Positions 1-8,502 are shown, numbered from the stretch's first letter. The stretch: 48,715 nucleotides of DNA from Sulfurovum sp. (GCA_021647715.1 JAKIUE010000004.1:1-48715); one strand, 5' to 3'. The notes: generated by a model not told the origin, from the letters alone. Translations and numbers: made by a program.

Positions 1-2
1 TA

Positions 3-80
3 CTAGATGTCGATGGTGATAGAGGAGGGTTTAATTTTCACTTTGCTTGGGTGACAGCGTTGAGAGTTAATGATAACTAA
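3..80 (+). CDS. 3' end of an unidentified CDS cut by the window start (…LDVDGDRGGFNFHFAWVTALRVNDN*)
   Basis: Open frame from the window edge to TAA at 78-80; its stop overlaps the stop of the convergent minus-strand gene ending at 77. Too short to identify. Confidence 0.4.
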   Translation, partial: LDVDGDRGGFNFHFAWVTALRVNDN

Positions 81-2392
81 TTTGTTACATTTACTTTTCT
101 TATGGCTTGCTGGGCATCGTTTCCTGCCGTGTCGTTGACATCATATGTGACTGTGTAGGTTCCTGATTTTGTAGTATCTACGGTGTTATTTACTCTGAGT
201 TTTCCTGTGAGGTTTCCATCTACATTATCTGTGGCTGTTGCACCTGCATCTTCATATACCTCACCTACAGTGAGGTTAACTTCATTGTTTCCAAGAAGGG
301 TAATGGTTGGTGCAACTGTATCTGCTGGAGAAACGACATTCACTGTTCTTACGACTTGCTGGGCATTGTTTCCTGCCGTGTCGTTGACATCATATGTGAC
401 TGTGTAAGTTCCTGATTTTGTAGTATCTACAGTGTTATTTACTCTGAGTTTTCCTGTGAGGTTTCCATCTACATTATCTGTAGCTGTTGCTCCTGCATCT
501 TCGTAAGCAGAACCTTCCGTGATATTAACTTCATTGCTCCCAAGTAGTGTAATAGTAGGAGCTTCTGTATCTTCAATTAGTTTTTTTTTTACGATTACCG
601 TCCTTGTGACTTGTGCTGCTTTGTTTCCTGCTGCGTCACTGACATTATAGGTCACAGTGTAGGTTCCTGCTGTAGCCGTATTGACTGCGGTGCTTGCATT
701 GGAAACTATTTTTGCTGAAATATCTCCATCTTTATCATCTGTAGCTGTGGCTCCTGCATCTGCATATGTATCACCTTCATTAATCGTCATAGGATTAGTA
801 CCTTTTAGGGTGATAACTGGTGCCGTTGTATCATTATCACTTTCATCATCTAAGATGGTAATAGTAATAGTTTGTGACGCATTATGTTTTCCATCAGTCA
901 CTGTAACATTAAAAGTATATGATGTTTTTCCAGATTCAAAATCTGGTGCTTCTTTAAAGGTCACTACACCGGTATTGCTTATATTAAAATTATTTTTATC
1001 ACTAATATCATAGGTAAGGGTATCTCCATCTGGGTCTGTTGCTGTTACTGTAATAGCAGAGGTTTGGTTCTCTTTCACGGAGGCTGTAGATGGTGAGGTG
1101 ATTTTTGGTGTACCGTCATTCACATTGCTAATGGTGATAGTAATATCTTTCGTATCACTAAGACCTCCCGTATCGCTTACTTTTACTGTAAATTTATACA
1201 AATTTTTAGTCTCGTAGTCTGGTGGTGTATTAAAAGTGACTTCTCCTGTAGTAGCATCTATACTCAAACTACCCGCATCTGTGCCAGAAATACTATATAT
1301 TAGCACATCTCCTTCATCATCATCTTCTGCTGTTACTGTCATAGCAACGATTTGGCCCTCATCTACTATAGCTGTGTTACTAGAAGTTATCTTTGGTGCG
1401 GCATCACTAACATCTTTAATCGTTATCGTAATCTCTTGTTCAACCTCTTCATAGCCATCACTCACTTTTGCTGTAAAGCTATATTTTTTCTTTCCCTCAA
1501 AATCTGGTGCTTCTTTAAAGGTCACTACGCCTGTAGTAGCAACTATATTGAAGCTATCTACATCTGTACCAGAGATAGAGTAGGTAAGTGCGTGTCCATC
1601 AGGGTCTGTAGCCACTACATCTATAGCATCTTTTTGATTCTCTTCTACTTCTGCCGTGTTAGCTGAAGTTATTTTTGGTGGTTTGTTATTTACCTTAGGA
1701 TCTTTTATGACAATAGTCACCTTTTGGTCTGTTTTGTGTTCTCCATCATTTGCTGTTGCTATAAAACTATATTCTTTTTTTGTTGCGTAAACGGGTGCTT
1801 TTTTAAAAGTAACCACACCAGTTGGTGATATACTGAAACTCGCTGCATCTTTACCTGAAATGGAGTAGGTAAGTTTCTTGTTATCTTTATCTGTTGCCTC
1901 TAGTGTTATCGCTTTTGTTTGATTCTCTTTTACTATCTCTGTAGCACTTGAGGTGAATATAGGTTTCTCATCATTGATATTTATAACAGTAATGTTGATA
2001 TCTTGACTTAATTCAGCATTGGTATCATCGACTTTTACTGTGAAAAAGTAGGCTGTTTTATTTGCATCATTTTCATAGTCTGGAGCCTCTTTGAAGGTAA
2101 CTAACCCTGTACTTTCATTGATGTCAAACTTATCAACATCTGTACCATAAATAGAATAGGTAAGTGCTTTTCCTCTTGTAGTGTTCGCATCAACATCTAT
2201 GGCATTTTTTTGATTCTCTTTTACTTGTGCTTTGTTATCAGAAGTAATCTCAAGACCATTAAGTTTAGTAGAGTACTCAGCAGGAATCAAAGAACCCGTT
2301 GATGCACCACCTTTACCTCCACTACTTCCACAGCCTACTATAGTAAGTAGTGCCCCTAAAAATATAGCTGTTTTGCTTTGACTTATTCTCAT
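77..2392 (-). CDS. Surface lipoprotein with cadherin-like repeats followed by three DUF5011/HYR-type Ig-like repeats (771 aa)
   Basis: Lipobox-like N-terminus (MRISQSKTAIFLGALLTIVGCGSS). Repeated 'A.D.DG..LTYSISGTD...F.I...TGVVTFKEAPDFE' cadherin-like units, then repeated 'APTITLLGSNEVNIT.G..YEDAGATATDNVDGNLT' units. Confidence 0.85.
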   Translation of the reverse strand: MRISQSKTAIFLGALLTIVGCGSSGGKGGASTGSLIPAEYSTKLNGLEITSDNKAQVKENQKNAIDVDANTTRGKALTYSIYGTDVDKFDINESTGLVTFKEAPDYENDANKTAYFFTVKVDDTNAELSQDINITVININDEKPIFTSSATEIVKENQTKAITLEATDKDNKKLTYSISGKDAASFSISPTGVVTFKKAPVYATKKEYSFIATANDGEHKTDQKVTIVIKDPKVNNKPPKITSANTAEVEENQKDAIDVVATDPDGHALTYSISGTDVDSFNIVATTGVVTFKEAPDFEGKKKYSFTAKVSDGYEEVEQEITITIKDVSDAAPKITSSNTAIVDEGQIVAMTVTAEDDDEGDVLIYSISGTDAGSLSIDATTGEVTFNTPPDYETKNLYKFTVKVSDTGGLSDTKDITITISNVNDGTPKITSPSTASVKENQTSAITVTATDPDGDTLTYDISDKNNFNISNTGVVTFKEAPDFESGKTSYTFNVTVTDGKHNASQTITITILDDESDNDTTAPVITLKGTNPMTINEGDTYADAGATATDDKDGDISAKIVSNASTAVNTATAGTYTVTYNVSDAAGNKAAQVTRTVIVKKKLIEDTEAPTITLLGSNEVNITEGSAYEDAGATATDNVDGNLTGKLRVNNTVDTTKSGTYTVTYDVNDTAGNNAQQVVRTVNVVSPADTVAPTITLLGNNEVNLTVGEVYEDAGATATDNVDGNLTGKLRVNNTVDTTKSGTYTVTYDVNDTAGNDAQQAIRKVNVTN

Positions 2393-3042
2393 TTCATCTC
2401 TTTCAATACAAACTTATACGCCACGCCAATATTAAATGTATTGGCAGAATAATCTACCTCGGTACCTGCACTACCAAAGCCTTTACCTCCGTATATATGT
2501 TCAAAATCTACATAAAAATCTACATAAGGTCGATAGCCATACGACACACCTAAACCAAATTGGAGTCCAGATTCTGCTCTATCTACGCCATCATCCATTA
2601 AATTCGCTAACGTTACTTGCCCATACCCTAGCATACCGTAAATTTTGACCTTATTGACTCTATATTGCGGTTTGATATAAATGGCTTTTGTTGAAAAATC
2701 TGCATGACTGAGGTCATTTATATTTGCCCCACCATTTGTGCCGTGCCTATATTCTAAATCACCTAGATGCTTCGTATATCTTCCCTCAATCGAAAGATAA
2801 TCGTTGTATCGGTACCCTAGCTGCAAGGTCATACCTTTTGCTTTGAAACTCTCATTGTTAGAACCATCTAATGACAAAGAGGAAAATGCTGCACCCAAAT
2901 AAAAATGAACGTTTAAATCTTTAAAGAAGGGTGCTACTTCTTCTGTAGTGGTTGTTTGGTTATCTTCTATGAAGTTAAAATCATTCTCTGCATGTGTGAG
3001 TGTAGTAAGTGTAAGAAAAATAATCATATATATTTTTTTCAT
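2389..3042 (-). CDS. Outer-membrane beta-barrel protein (OMP_b-brl type), 217 aa
   Basis: Signal peptide; 'FYLGAAFSSLSLDG…LQLGYRYNDYLSIEGRYTKHLG…FNIGVAYKF' typical of OMP barrels; its end overlaps the start of the downstream lipoprotein gene. Confidence 0.75.
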   Translation of the reverse strand: MKKIYMIIFLTLTTLTHAENDFNFIEDNQTTTTEEVAPFFKDLNVHFYLGAAFSSLSLDGSNNESFKAKGMTLQLGYRYNDYLSIEGRYTKHLGDLEYRHGTNGGANINDLSHADFSTKAIYIKPQYRVNKVKIYGMLGYGQVTLANLMDDGVDRAESGLQFGLGVSYGYRPYVDFYVDFEHIYGGKGFGSAGTEVDYSANTFNIGVAYKFVLKEMK

Positions 3043-3169
3043 AGTTATCCTTGTTAATAATAGTTTGATGTATTATACCTAAAAATAGATATTATTGGTA
3101 ACAATGTGGTAATAATGTGGTAATTTTAATTATGGGGTAAGGATTTATGGTAGCTATATGTTACTTTTT

Positions 3170-3215
3170 TACTCTACGATGAAGATGCGCTATTTAAACA
3201 CTTCATCGTAGAGTA
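3170..3215. other. 15-bp perfect-stem hairpin downstream of typA
   Basis: tACTCTACGATGAAG (3170-3184) and CTTCATCGTAGAGTa (3201-3215) are exact reverse complements with a 16-nt loop. Confidence 0.7.
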
Positions 3216-3236
3216 TTTCAATCAATAAAACTATTT

Positions 3237-5054
3237 CTATTTAGAATTTTTCTTGTCTCTTGCCATTCTCTTTCTCTCATTCGCATCCAATGACTTCTTA
3301 CGAATACGAACAGATAAAGGTGTAATCTCAATAAGCTCATCTTCTTCTATCCACTCCATTGCTGACTCTAGTGTGATTTTTCTAGGCGTTACAAGCTTCA
3401 CTGCATCATCTGTACCAGATGTTCGCATGTTTGTAAGCGCTTTACCTTTAAGTGGGTTTACATCTAAGTCTCCTGGACGTGCAGACTCACCGATAACCAT
3501 ACCTGAGTACACTTTTTCTTGTGCAGAGATGAACATGGTACCACGTGCCTGAAGGTTGAAGATAGAAAACGCTACTGCTTCACCATCATCCATAGAAACT
3601 AAGGCTCCAGGAGTTCTAGATATAACTGTTCCTGTGTAGGCTCTGTATTCTAAGTAAGAGTGGTTCATGATACCTTCACCTTTGGTGTCAGTAAGGAATT
3701 CATTTCTAAACCCTATGAGTCCACGTGCAGGGATTTCAAACTCTAGTCTGATAGTCCCATCAGGCATAGGTGTAAGTAACGTCATATTTGCTTTTCTTTT
3801 ACCTAGTTTTTCTATGGCAACACCTTGGAACTCTTCTGGAACATCTACCACTAGGTGTTCAAATGGCTCCATTTTTACACCATTTTCTTCTTTGGTTACA
3901 ACTTCTGGACGTGCTAGCATAAACTCGAAACCTTCACGTCTCATGTTCTCTGCCAAGATACCAATCTGAAGTTCACCCCTACCAGAAACTTTGAAAGATG
4001 CATCTCCCATTGGCTCCATACGCATAGCGATGTTTGTTTCCATCTCTTTTTCAAGACGCTCTTGGATTTTGTTTGAAGTAACGTGTTTACCTTCTTGTCC
4101 TGCAAGAGGACCGTTGTTTACAGACATGATGACTGAAAGTGTAGGCTCTTCCACGTGCATAGGGTCAAGCGCTACTGGGTTAGTCTTATCACAGATAGAA
4201 TCTCCCACATCAATGTCAGAAAATCCAGCGATAGCTACAATGTCTCCAGCTTCTGCCTCAGCAATCTCAAATCTTTCAAGACCTTTAAACCCGATGAGTT
4301 TAGAGATACGTGATTTAGTCTTAGAGCCATCTGCTTTTACAAGTAAGTACTCGTCACCTTTTTTTACTTTACCATTAAAGATACGTGTAATACCTATACG
4401 TCCTACAAAGTTGTCAGAGTCAAGTGTAAATACTTGTGCTTGCGTGTCAGCATCTGGCGAACCTACTGGGTAAGGTACTTTGTCGATGATGGCATCAAAA
4501 AGTGGTGTCATGTCTTTGTTCTCATCTTCCATTTCCCACTTTGCATAGCCATCACGAGCAGCAGCGTAAAGTACTGGGAATTCAAGTTGCTCTTCGTTTG
4601 CATCTAGGGCTACTAGAAGGTCAAACACTTCATCTAGTACTCTGTCTGGATCTGAACCGTCTTTGTCGATTTTGTTGATAACAACAACAGGGATAAGACC
4701 AAAACCAATCGCTTTTTTAAGAACGAATTTTGTTTGAGGCATAACGCCTTCTTGAGCGTCCACTAGAAGAAGTACACCATCTACCATCTTAAGTACACGT
4801 TCCACTTCCCCACCAAAGTCGGCGTGACCTGGAGTATCGATAATGTTAATCTTGTGATCACCATAGGTAATGGCAGTATTTTTAGAAAGAATCGTAATTC
4901 CTCTTTCTTTTTCGATGTCGTTAGAATCCATAGCTCTCTCTTGAGCTTCTTGGTGGTCTTCGTATGTTCCAGACTGCTGGAGGAGTTGGTCTACTAGTGT
5001 TGTTTTACCGTGGTCAACGTGAGCGATGACGGCGATGTTTTTAATTTTTTGCAT
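3237..5054 (-). CDS. typA: Ribosome-associated translational GTPase TypA/BipA
   Basis: 605 aa; [44 protein letters not shown] and the TypA C-terminal region. Confidence 0.97.
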   Translation of the reverse strand: MQKIKNIAVIAHVDHGKTTLVDQLLQQSGTYEDHQEAQERAMDSNDIEKERGITILSKNTAITYGDHKINIIDTPGHADFGGEVERVLKMVDGVLLLVDAQEGVMPQTKFVLKKAIGFGLIPVVVINKIDKDGSDPDRVLDEVFDLLVALDANEEQLEFPVLYAAARDGYAKWEMEDENKDMTPLFDAIIDKVPYPVGSPDADTQAQVFTLDSDNFVGRIGITRIFNGKVKKGDEYLLVKADGSKTKSRISKLIGFKGLERFEIAEAEAGDIVAIAGFSDIDVGDSICDKTNPVALDPMHVEEPTLSVIMSVNNGPLAGQEGKHVTSNKIQERLEKEMETNIAMRMEPMGDASFKVSGRGELQIGILAENMRREGFEFMLARPEVVTKEENGVKMEPFEHLVVDVPEEFQGVAIEKLGKRKANMTLLTPMPDGTIRLEFEIPARGLIGFRNEFLTDTKGEGIMNHSYLEYRAYTGTVISRTPGALVSMDDGEAVAFSIFNLQARGTMFISAQEKVYSGMVIGESARPGDLDVNPLKGKALTNMRTSGTDDAVKLVTPRKITLESAMEWIEEDELIEITPLSVRIRKKSLDANERKRMARDKKNSK

Positions 5055-5166
5055 GAAATGTCCTGAAATTAAGGGGTAAACCTTATAAATTTTCGCGAAT
5101 TATATCCAAAACTTACTATAGTATAGATTTTAAGGATATTTTAACTATTTGTATACCATAAAATGA

Positions 5167-5517
5167 TTACGATTTTCTTGTCTCATACCCACACCACTTC
5201 TCAAATTGCCCTCTCACATCTTCACACAAGACCAAAAGCCTCACATATTTCTTTTCATTCAACACCCTCAAATCCCTTAAAAGCCTAAGTGAAAGCCTTA
5301 TATACTCAACATCATCAAGTACTTGCTCTAGTACCAGTACCTTGTCACTAGATTTATTTGCCTTGTAGATGCCCACCAGTACATTAAATACTTTCTCCTT
5401 TACTCTTTCGCCTATGGTATATTTGTGTTCTTTATTTAGATTTGTAAAACTTCTGTGTATTTCTACAAGGAGTTTGTAAGATGCTTTGTAAACATCTAAG
5501 TGGTAGTAGTCGCTCAT
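5167..5517 (-). CDS. avd: DGR accessory protein Avd (four-helix bundle, bAvd-like), 116 aa
   Basis: Directly downstream of the DGR RT with TGATG stop/start overlap. 'YKLLVEIHRSFTNLNKEHKYTIGERVKEKVFNVLVGIYKAN…RLSLRLLRDLRVLNEKKYVRL' is characteristic of Avd/four-helix bundle (23S IVP-like) proteins. Confidence 0.9.
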   Translation of the reverse strand: MSDYYHLDVYKASYKLLVEIHRSFTNLNKEHKYTIGERVKEKVFNVLVGIYKANKSSDKVLVLEQVLDDVEYIRLSLRLLRDLRVLNEKKYVRLLVLCEDVRGQFEKWCGYETRKS

Positions 5518-6716
5518 CAGTAGTACTGTTTTAACACCACTTTAGAAAAGTCTTTGTCAAGCATAAAGTAGTGGTAAAACATATCATCAAGCCCTCTTAG
5601 TATCTTCTTTCTTAGCTTAAAAGACGAAAAGTGCACAAGTGTTCCTAGGTAAGAGTTTACGCTACTTCTCATACGATGTAAACTGTCGTCACTTGGTACA
5701 TTCTCTTTAAGTTCCCTATTTATCTGCTCCACCAATGCATAAAAACTTGTCTTGCATCTTCGTTCCACATACTTGACATAGGGCTTCATATACGCACCCA
5801 AAAAGACAAGTCCTTTAGAGAAGTGTTGGAGGTAGATTTTCTTAGGGTGTAGCACAAGATGTAATTTCTCTTTTAAAAATACCCTTATTTTCTTTATCAA
5901 AGAAAGTAGATACGCCTTGTCATTATGCACAAGCACAAAGTCATCTACATATCTACCATAATACTTTACTCCAAGCTCTTTAGTCACATACTCATCAAAT
6001 ACGTGCATGTAAATATTTGAAAAGAGTTGAGAGGTAAGGTTACCTATAGGGAGTCCGTAGCCTTCTTTGGCGTAAAAGAGTGACTTGGTTTTTGGGAGCA
6101 TGTTCCAGTTCTTGTCATCTTTATAGATTTTGACATTTTTTGTAGGCTCTGAGTATATGGTACTTTTTATAAGGTAGTCCAAAGTCTCTAAGTCCATAAC
6201 AAGTGATGCTTTTTCTTCCACAAGTCTCTTTTTTATAGTCGCATAAAGTATGTCTTTGTTGATGGAGTAAAAGTATCCTTGTATGTCTAGCTTCAACACA
6301 TAAGCATCTGTACTGTAATGCTCACTACATTCATCTATATAGTTGTACATTCGGTTCACGCCATAGAGTGTGCCTTTACCCTTTCTACAACTGTAACTGT
6401 CTTCTATAAATAATTGCTCAAAGACAGGACTAAGGTGTTTAAAGATGAGATGATGCACTATTCGGTCTTGAAAGTGTGCAGCAAACACTTCACGTATGAC
6501 TGGCTTAGTAGAGATGAAAGCTGTGGAGCGTAGGGGTTTGTAGCGTTTGTTTACTATGTTTTTATGTAGTCTTATAAGTTTTTTCTCGTGGTCAAACTCA
6601 AAAGCTACTTGTGTTCTTTTGTCTCGTTTGTTTTTACGTGTATCTCTGTACGCTTCAAACAAACCAAGCAAAAGAGCATCGTTGTTGTTTTCTTGTTCTT
6701 GGGTAAACAAATCCAT
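5517..6716 (-). CDS. DGR reverse transcriptase (start probably at the internal Met, MDLFTQEQENN, 6716; ORF track extends to 6758)
   Basis: RT motifs 'YGRYVDDFVLV' (YxDD-type catalytic motif) and 'GLPIGNLTSQLFSNIYM' (DGR-type xGxxxSQ motif rather than group II QGxxxSP). Adjacent TR/VR pair and Avd. Confidence 0.95.
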   Translation of the reverse strand: MDLFTQEQENNNDALLLGLFEAYRDTRKNKRDKRTQVAFEFDHEKKLIRLHKNIVNKRYKPLRSTAFISTKPVIREVFAAHFQDRIVHHLIFKHLSPVFEQLFIEDSYSCRKGKGTLYGVNRMYNYIDECSEHYSTDAYVLKLDIQGYFYSINKDILYATIKKRLVEEKASLVMDLETLDYLIKSTIYSEPTKNVKIYKDDKNWNMLPKTKSLFYAKEGYGLPIGNLTSQLFSNIYMHVFDEYVTKELGVKYYGRYVDDFVLVHNDKAYLLSLIKKIRVFLKEKLHLVLHPKKIYLQHFSKGLVFLGAYMKPYVKYVERRCKTSFYALVEQINRELKENVPSDDSLHRMRSSVNSYLGTLVHFSSFKLRKKILRGLDDMFYHYFMLDKDFSKVVLKQYY

Positions 6717-6728
6717 TATAGCTCCTGT

Positions 6729-6752
6729 AGGGTGGGCATTCTTGCCCACCCT
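6729..6752. repeat. Palindromic hairpin element between RT start and TR
   Basis: AGGGTGGGCA (6729-6738) / TGCCCACCCT (6743-6752), 10-bp perfect stem, 4-nt loop TTCT. Confidence 0.7.
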
Positions 6753-6774
6753 GAACATAGTTCAATATAAAATA

Positions 6775-6962
6775 TAATCCCTCAGACAACGTACCGATTG
6801 ACCATTGGCACGATTGTCATTGCTGTTCCAATCTGCATTGCCACTATTGAAGTTCAGATTAGACGCATTAGACCCACTAGCCGACGACGACCACACATTG
6901 CCCCATGAACCAACATCGTTCATAGAGCCATCGAAGTTGTTGCGATTGCCGGCTGATGGTAA
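6775..6962 (-). repeat. DGR template repeat (TR)
   Basis: 188-bp ungapped alignment to 7183-7370 (offset 408). 20 mismatches, all at T on + strand (A in TR sense). TR codons at variable sites are nearly all AAC/AAT (Asn). Confidence 0.97.
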
Positions 6963-7153
6963 GTTAGCAAGAAGTTCCAAAAGCCCAAACATAGCTTAAG
7001 TCTTTACTGTCGAAATAAAAAGACCTTAAGTCTCTTTTTCAACAGTCCCTTGCTGGGATTAATATACTCACTTCATACTCAAAATCAGAGTATGAACGCT
7101 GGCATCTATCAAAACCCATCCTACCACCCCGTTCTAACAGAAAAAAATTTCGA

Positions 7154-7169
7154 GAGAGCTGAAGCTCTC
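7154..7169. promoter_or_regulatory. Hairpin/cruciform immediately 3' of VR, candidate DGR retrohoming stem-loop
   Basis: GAGAGCT (7154-7160) GA AGCTCTC (7163-7169): 7-bp inverted repeat 13 bp beyond the VR end in the sense direction. Confidence 0.7.
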
Positions 7170-7181
7170 AAGTACTAAGTA

Positions 7182-8441
7182 TTAATCCCTCAGACAACGT
7201 ACCGACTGACCATAGGCACGAAAGACATGGCTGTACCAACCTGCATAGCCACTATTGAAGCCCAGATAAGACGCACTAGACCCACTAGCCGACGACGACC
7301 ACACACCGCCCCATGAACCAACATCGTACATAGAGCCATCGAAGCTGCTGCGATAGCCGGCTGATGGCAACCTAAGGAAGTTTGTAAAGGCTGTGTCTCT
7401 GTTTGTCACACCATTATCTAAGGTTTCTAGTTTAAGCTCTGTGAGTGTTGGCACTCTAAAGCCTACAGGACACACAGAACTTCCGTCTGTGGCAGACCAG
7501 TTTGCACTTCTTTTGGCACCATCACCATCATCCATTTCTGCCCAGTCGTAGTTACCAGAACTATTTCCTATTATAAAGTCTCCATGCCCCACATTGCTTA
7601 CATCCGTAGCTTGCGTAATAGTAGTCCCACTCATACTATCTTCATGTCCATCTGCATTTCTACCCCACTGATAGTAGTCTCCATAACAGGCAGTGTCGTT
7701 AAAGCTTGTACAGACTTGTGCAGCACCCAAGTTACGGTCTAACCATACTTTGCCTGTGTATGGGGAGGTGACTGTACCATAGGTGGTACCGTTATGGGTG
7801 ATAGTAAAGGCTTCTACATTGACTGTTCTAGTCTCTGTAGCTGTATTGCCCGCAGCATCTGTGCCTGTGTAGGTAATGCTATAGCTCCCTGGTGTTGTGG
7901 TATCTACTGTACCTGTACTAGTCACACTCACCGTGCCATCTACATCATCTGTAGCTGTAGCTCCTGCTTCTGTATAGGCATTGCCCTGTGTTATGTTCAT
8001 AGGGTTCGCACCTGTTAGCACAATCACAGGCGCTGTCGTATCTGGTGATGGACTTGGACTTGGTGATGGACTTGGACTTGGTGATGGACTTGGACTTGGT
8101 GATGGACTTGGACTTGGTGATGGCGCTGTCGTATCTGCTGGTACTTCCACACCCAATGCATCTGCGAGGGCTTGTACCTCTTCAGTTGTATCTACATCTT
8201 GAGCTTCAAGTCCCTCTACTACTTGGTTTATCTCTGCTAGTTTAGCTTCTGAGTCTATACCCGTAACTCCTGCATCTATGTAGTCTTGCAAGGTAGGTAC
8301 AGTACCCCCATTTTGTGCATACTCCACGATGCGGTCTAGCCCTGTAGGTTCAGATGGTGTACCACCTCCTCCTCCACAAGCTGTGAGTATCATTGCTGTG
8401 CTTAAGGCTAAGCATATTTTTTTGCATGTGTTGTATTTCAT
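7182..8441 (-). CDS. DGR target: lipoprotein with Pro-Ser linker, DUF5011-like domain and C-terminal Fib_succ_major / C-type-lectin-like variable domain (419 aa)
   Basis: Lipobox 'AMILTACGGGGG'; (PS)n linker; 'APVIVLTGANPMNITQGNAYTEAGATATDDVDG'; C-terminal 'RVPTLTEL…RLPSAGYRSSFDGSMYDVGSWGGVWSSSASGSSASYLGFNSGYAGWYSHVFRAYGQSVRCLRD' contains the VR. Confidence 0.93.
   Translation of the reverse strand: MKYNTCKKICLALSTAMILTACGGGGGTPSEPTGLDRIVEYAQNGGTVPTLQDYIDAGVTGIDSEAKLAEINQVVEGLEAQDVDTTEEVQALADALGVEVPADTTAPSPSPSPSPSPSPSPSPSPSPSPSPSPDTTAPVIVLTGANPMNITQGNAYTEAGATATDDVDGTVSVTSTGTVDTTTPGSYSITYTGTDAAGNTATETRTVNVEAFTITHNGTTYGTVTSPYTGKVWLDRNLGAAQVCTSFNDTACYGDYYQWGRNADGHEDSMSGTTITQATDVSNVGHGDFIIGNSSGNYDWAEMDDGDGAKRSANWSATDGSSVCPVGFRVPTLTELKLETLDNGVTNRDTAFTNFLRLPSAGYRSSFDGSMYDVGSWGGVWSSSASGSSASYLGFNSGYAGWYSHVFRAYGQSVRCLRD
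7183..7370 (-). repeat. DGR variable repeat (VR) at 3' end of target gene
   Basis: Matches TR 6775-6962 except at 20 TR-adenine positions; changes 15 amino acids. Terminal 23 nt (7183-7205) identical to TR, candidate IMH. Confidence 0.97.
8044..8123. repeat. 18-bp tandem repeat (4 perfect copies plus partial) encoding the Pro-Ser linker of the DGR target
   Basis: ggtgatggacttggactt x4 at 8044-8115, then ggtgatgg. Confidence 0.95.
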
Positions 8442-8470
8442 TGTTTCTCCCTCTAATTTTAAGATCTTTT

Positions 8471-8479
8471 AGTATAACA
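8471..8479 (-). promoter_or_regulatory. Candidate extended -10 promoter element of the DGR target gene (TGTTATACT on minus strand)
   Basis: + strand agtataaca; located 30 bp upstream of the target ATG, with a GAGGGAGA ribosome-binding site in between. Confidence 0.5.
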
Positions 8480-8484
8480 AATAA

Positions 8485-8502
8485 CTCTCTCTCTCTCTCT
8501 CT
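8485..8502. repeat. (CT)9 / (AG)9 dinucleotide microsatellite upstream of DGR target
   Basis: ctctctctctctctctct read directly at 8485-8502. Confidence 0.97.

Noticed and set aside
183-1666. + strand ORFs opposite the cadherin/DUF5011 lipoprotein
   Set aside because: Mirror the repeat periodicity of the minus-strand gene; no independent start/RBS support.
3253-4473. Several + strand ORFs (99-160 aa) opposite typA
   Set aside because: Antisense to a strongly supported typA; no recognisable family; low-complexity Ser-rich translations typical of spurious frames.
5517-6758. RT as a group II intron maturase or retron RT
   Set aside because: No intron domains or msr/msd-like structure seen; xGxxxSQ motif, adjacent Avd and A-specific TR/VR pair specify a DGR.
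6762-6992. 76-aa ORF (MFGLLELLANLPSAGNRNNFDGSMND…) as a protein-coding gene
   Set aside because: It is the DGR template repeat; its Asn-rich reading reflects AAY codons of the TR, and it reads past the position of the target stop. Treated as non-coding template.
7017-7039. AAAAAGA…TCTTTTT inverted repeat between target and TR as a terminator
   Set aside because: Only a 7-bp AT-rich stem with 9-nt loop; too weak to call, although it could influence target versus TR transcript boundaries.
8044-8123. Short regular repeats as a possible CRISPR array
   Set aside because: Contiguous 18-bp tandem repeats without spacers, in frame in a CDS; no cas genes.
7981-8245. + strand ORFs with repetitive GLGDGLGLGDG / LVMDLDLVMDLD
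   Set aside because: Antisense artefacts of the 18-bp Pro-Ser repeat inside the minus-strand DGR target gene.
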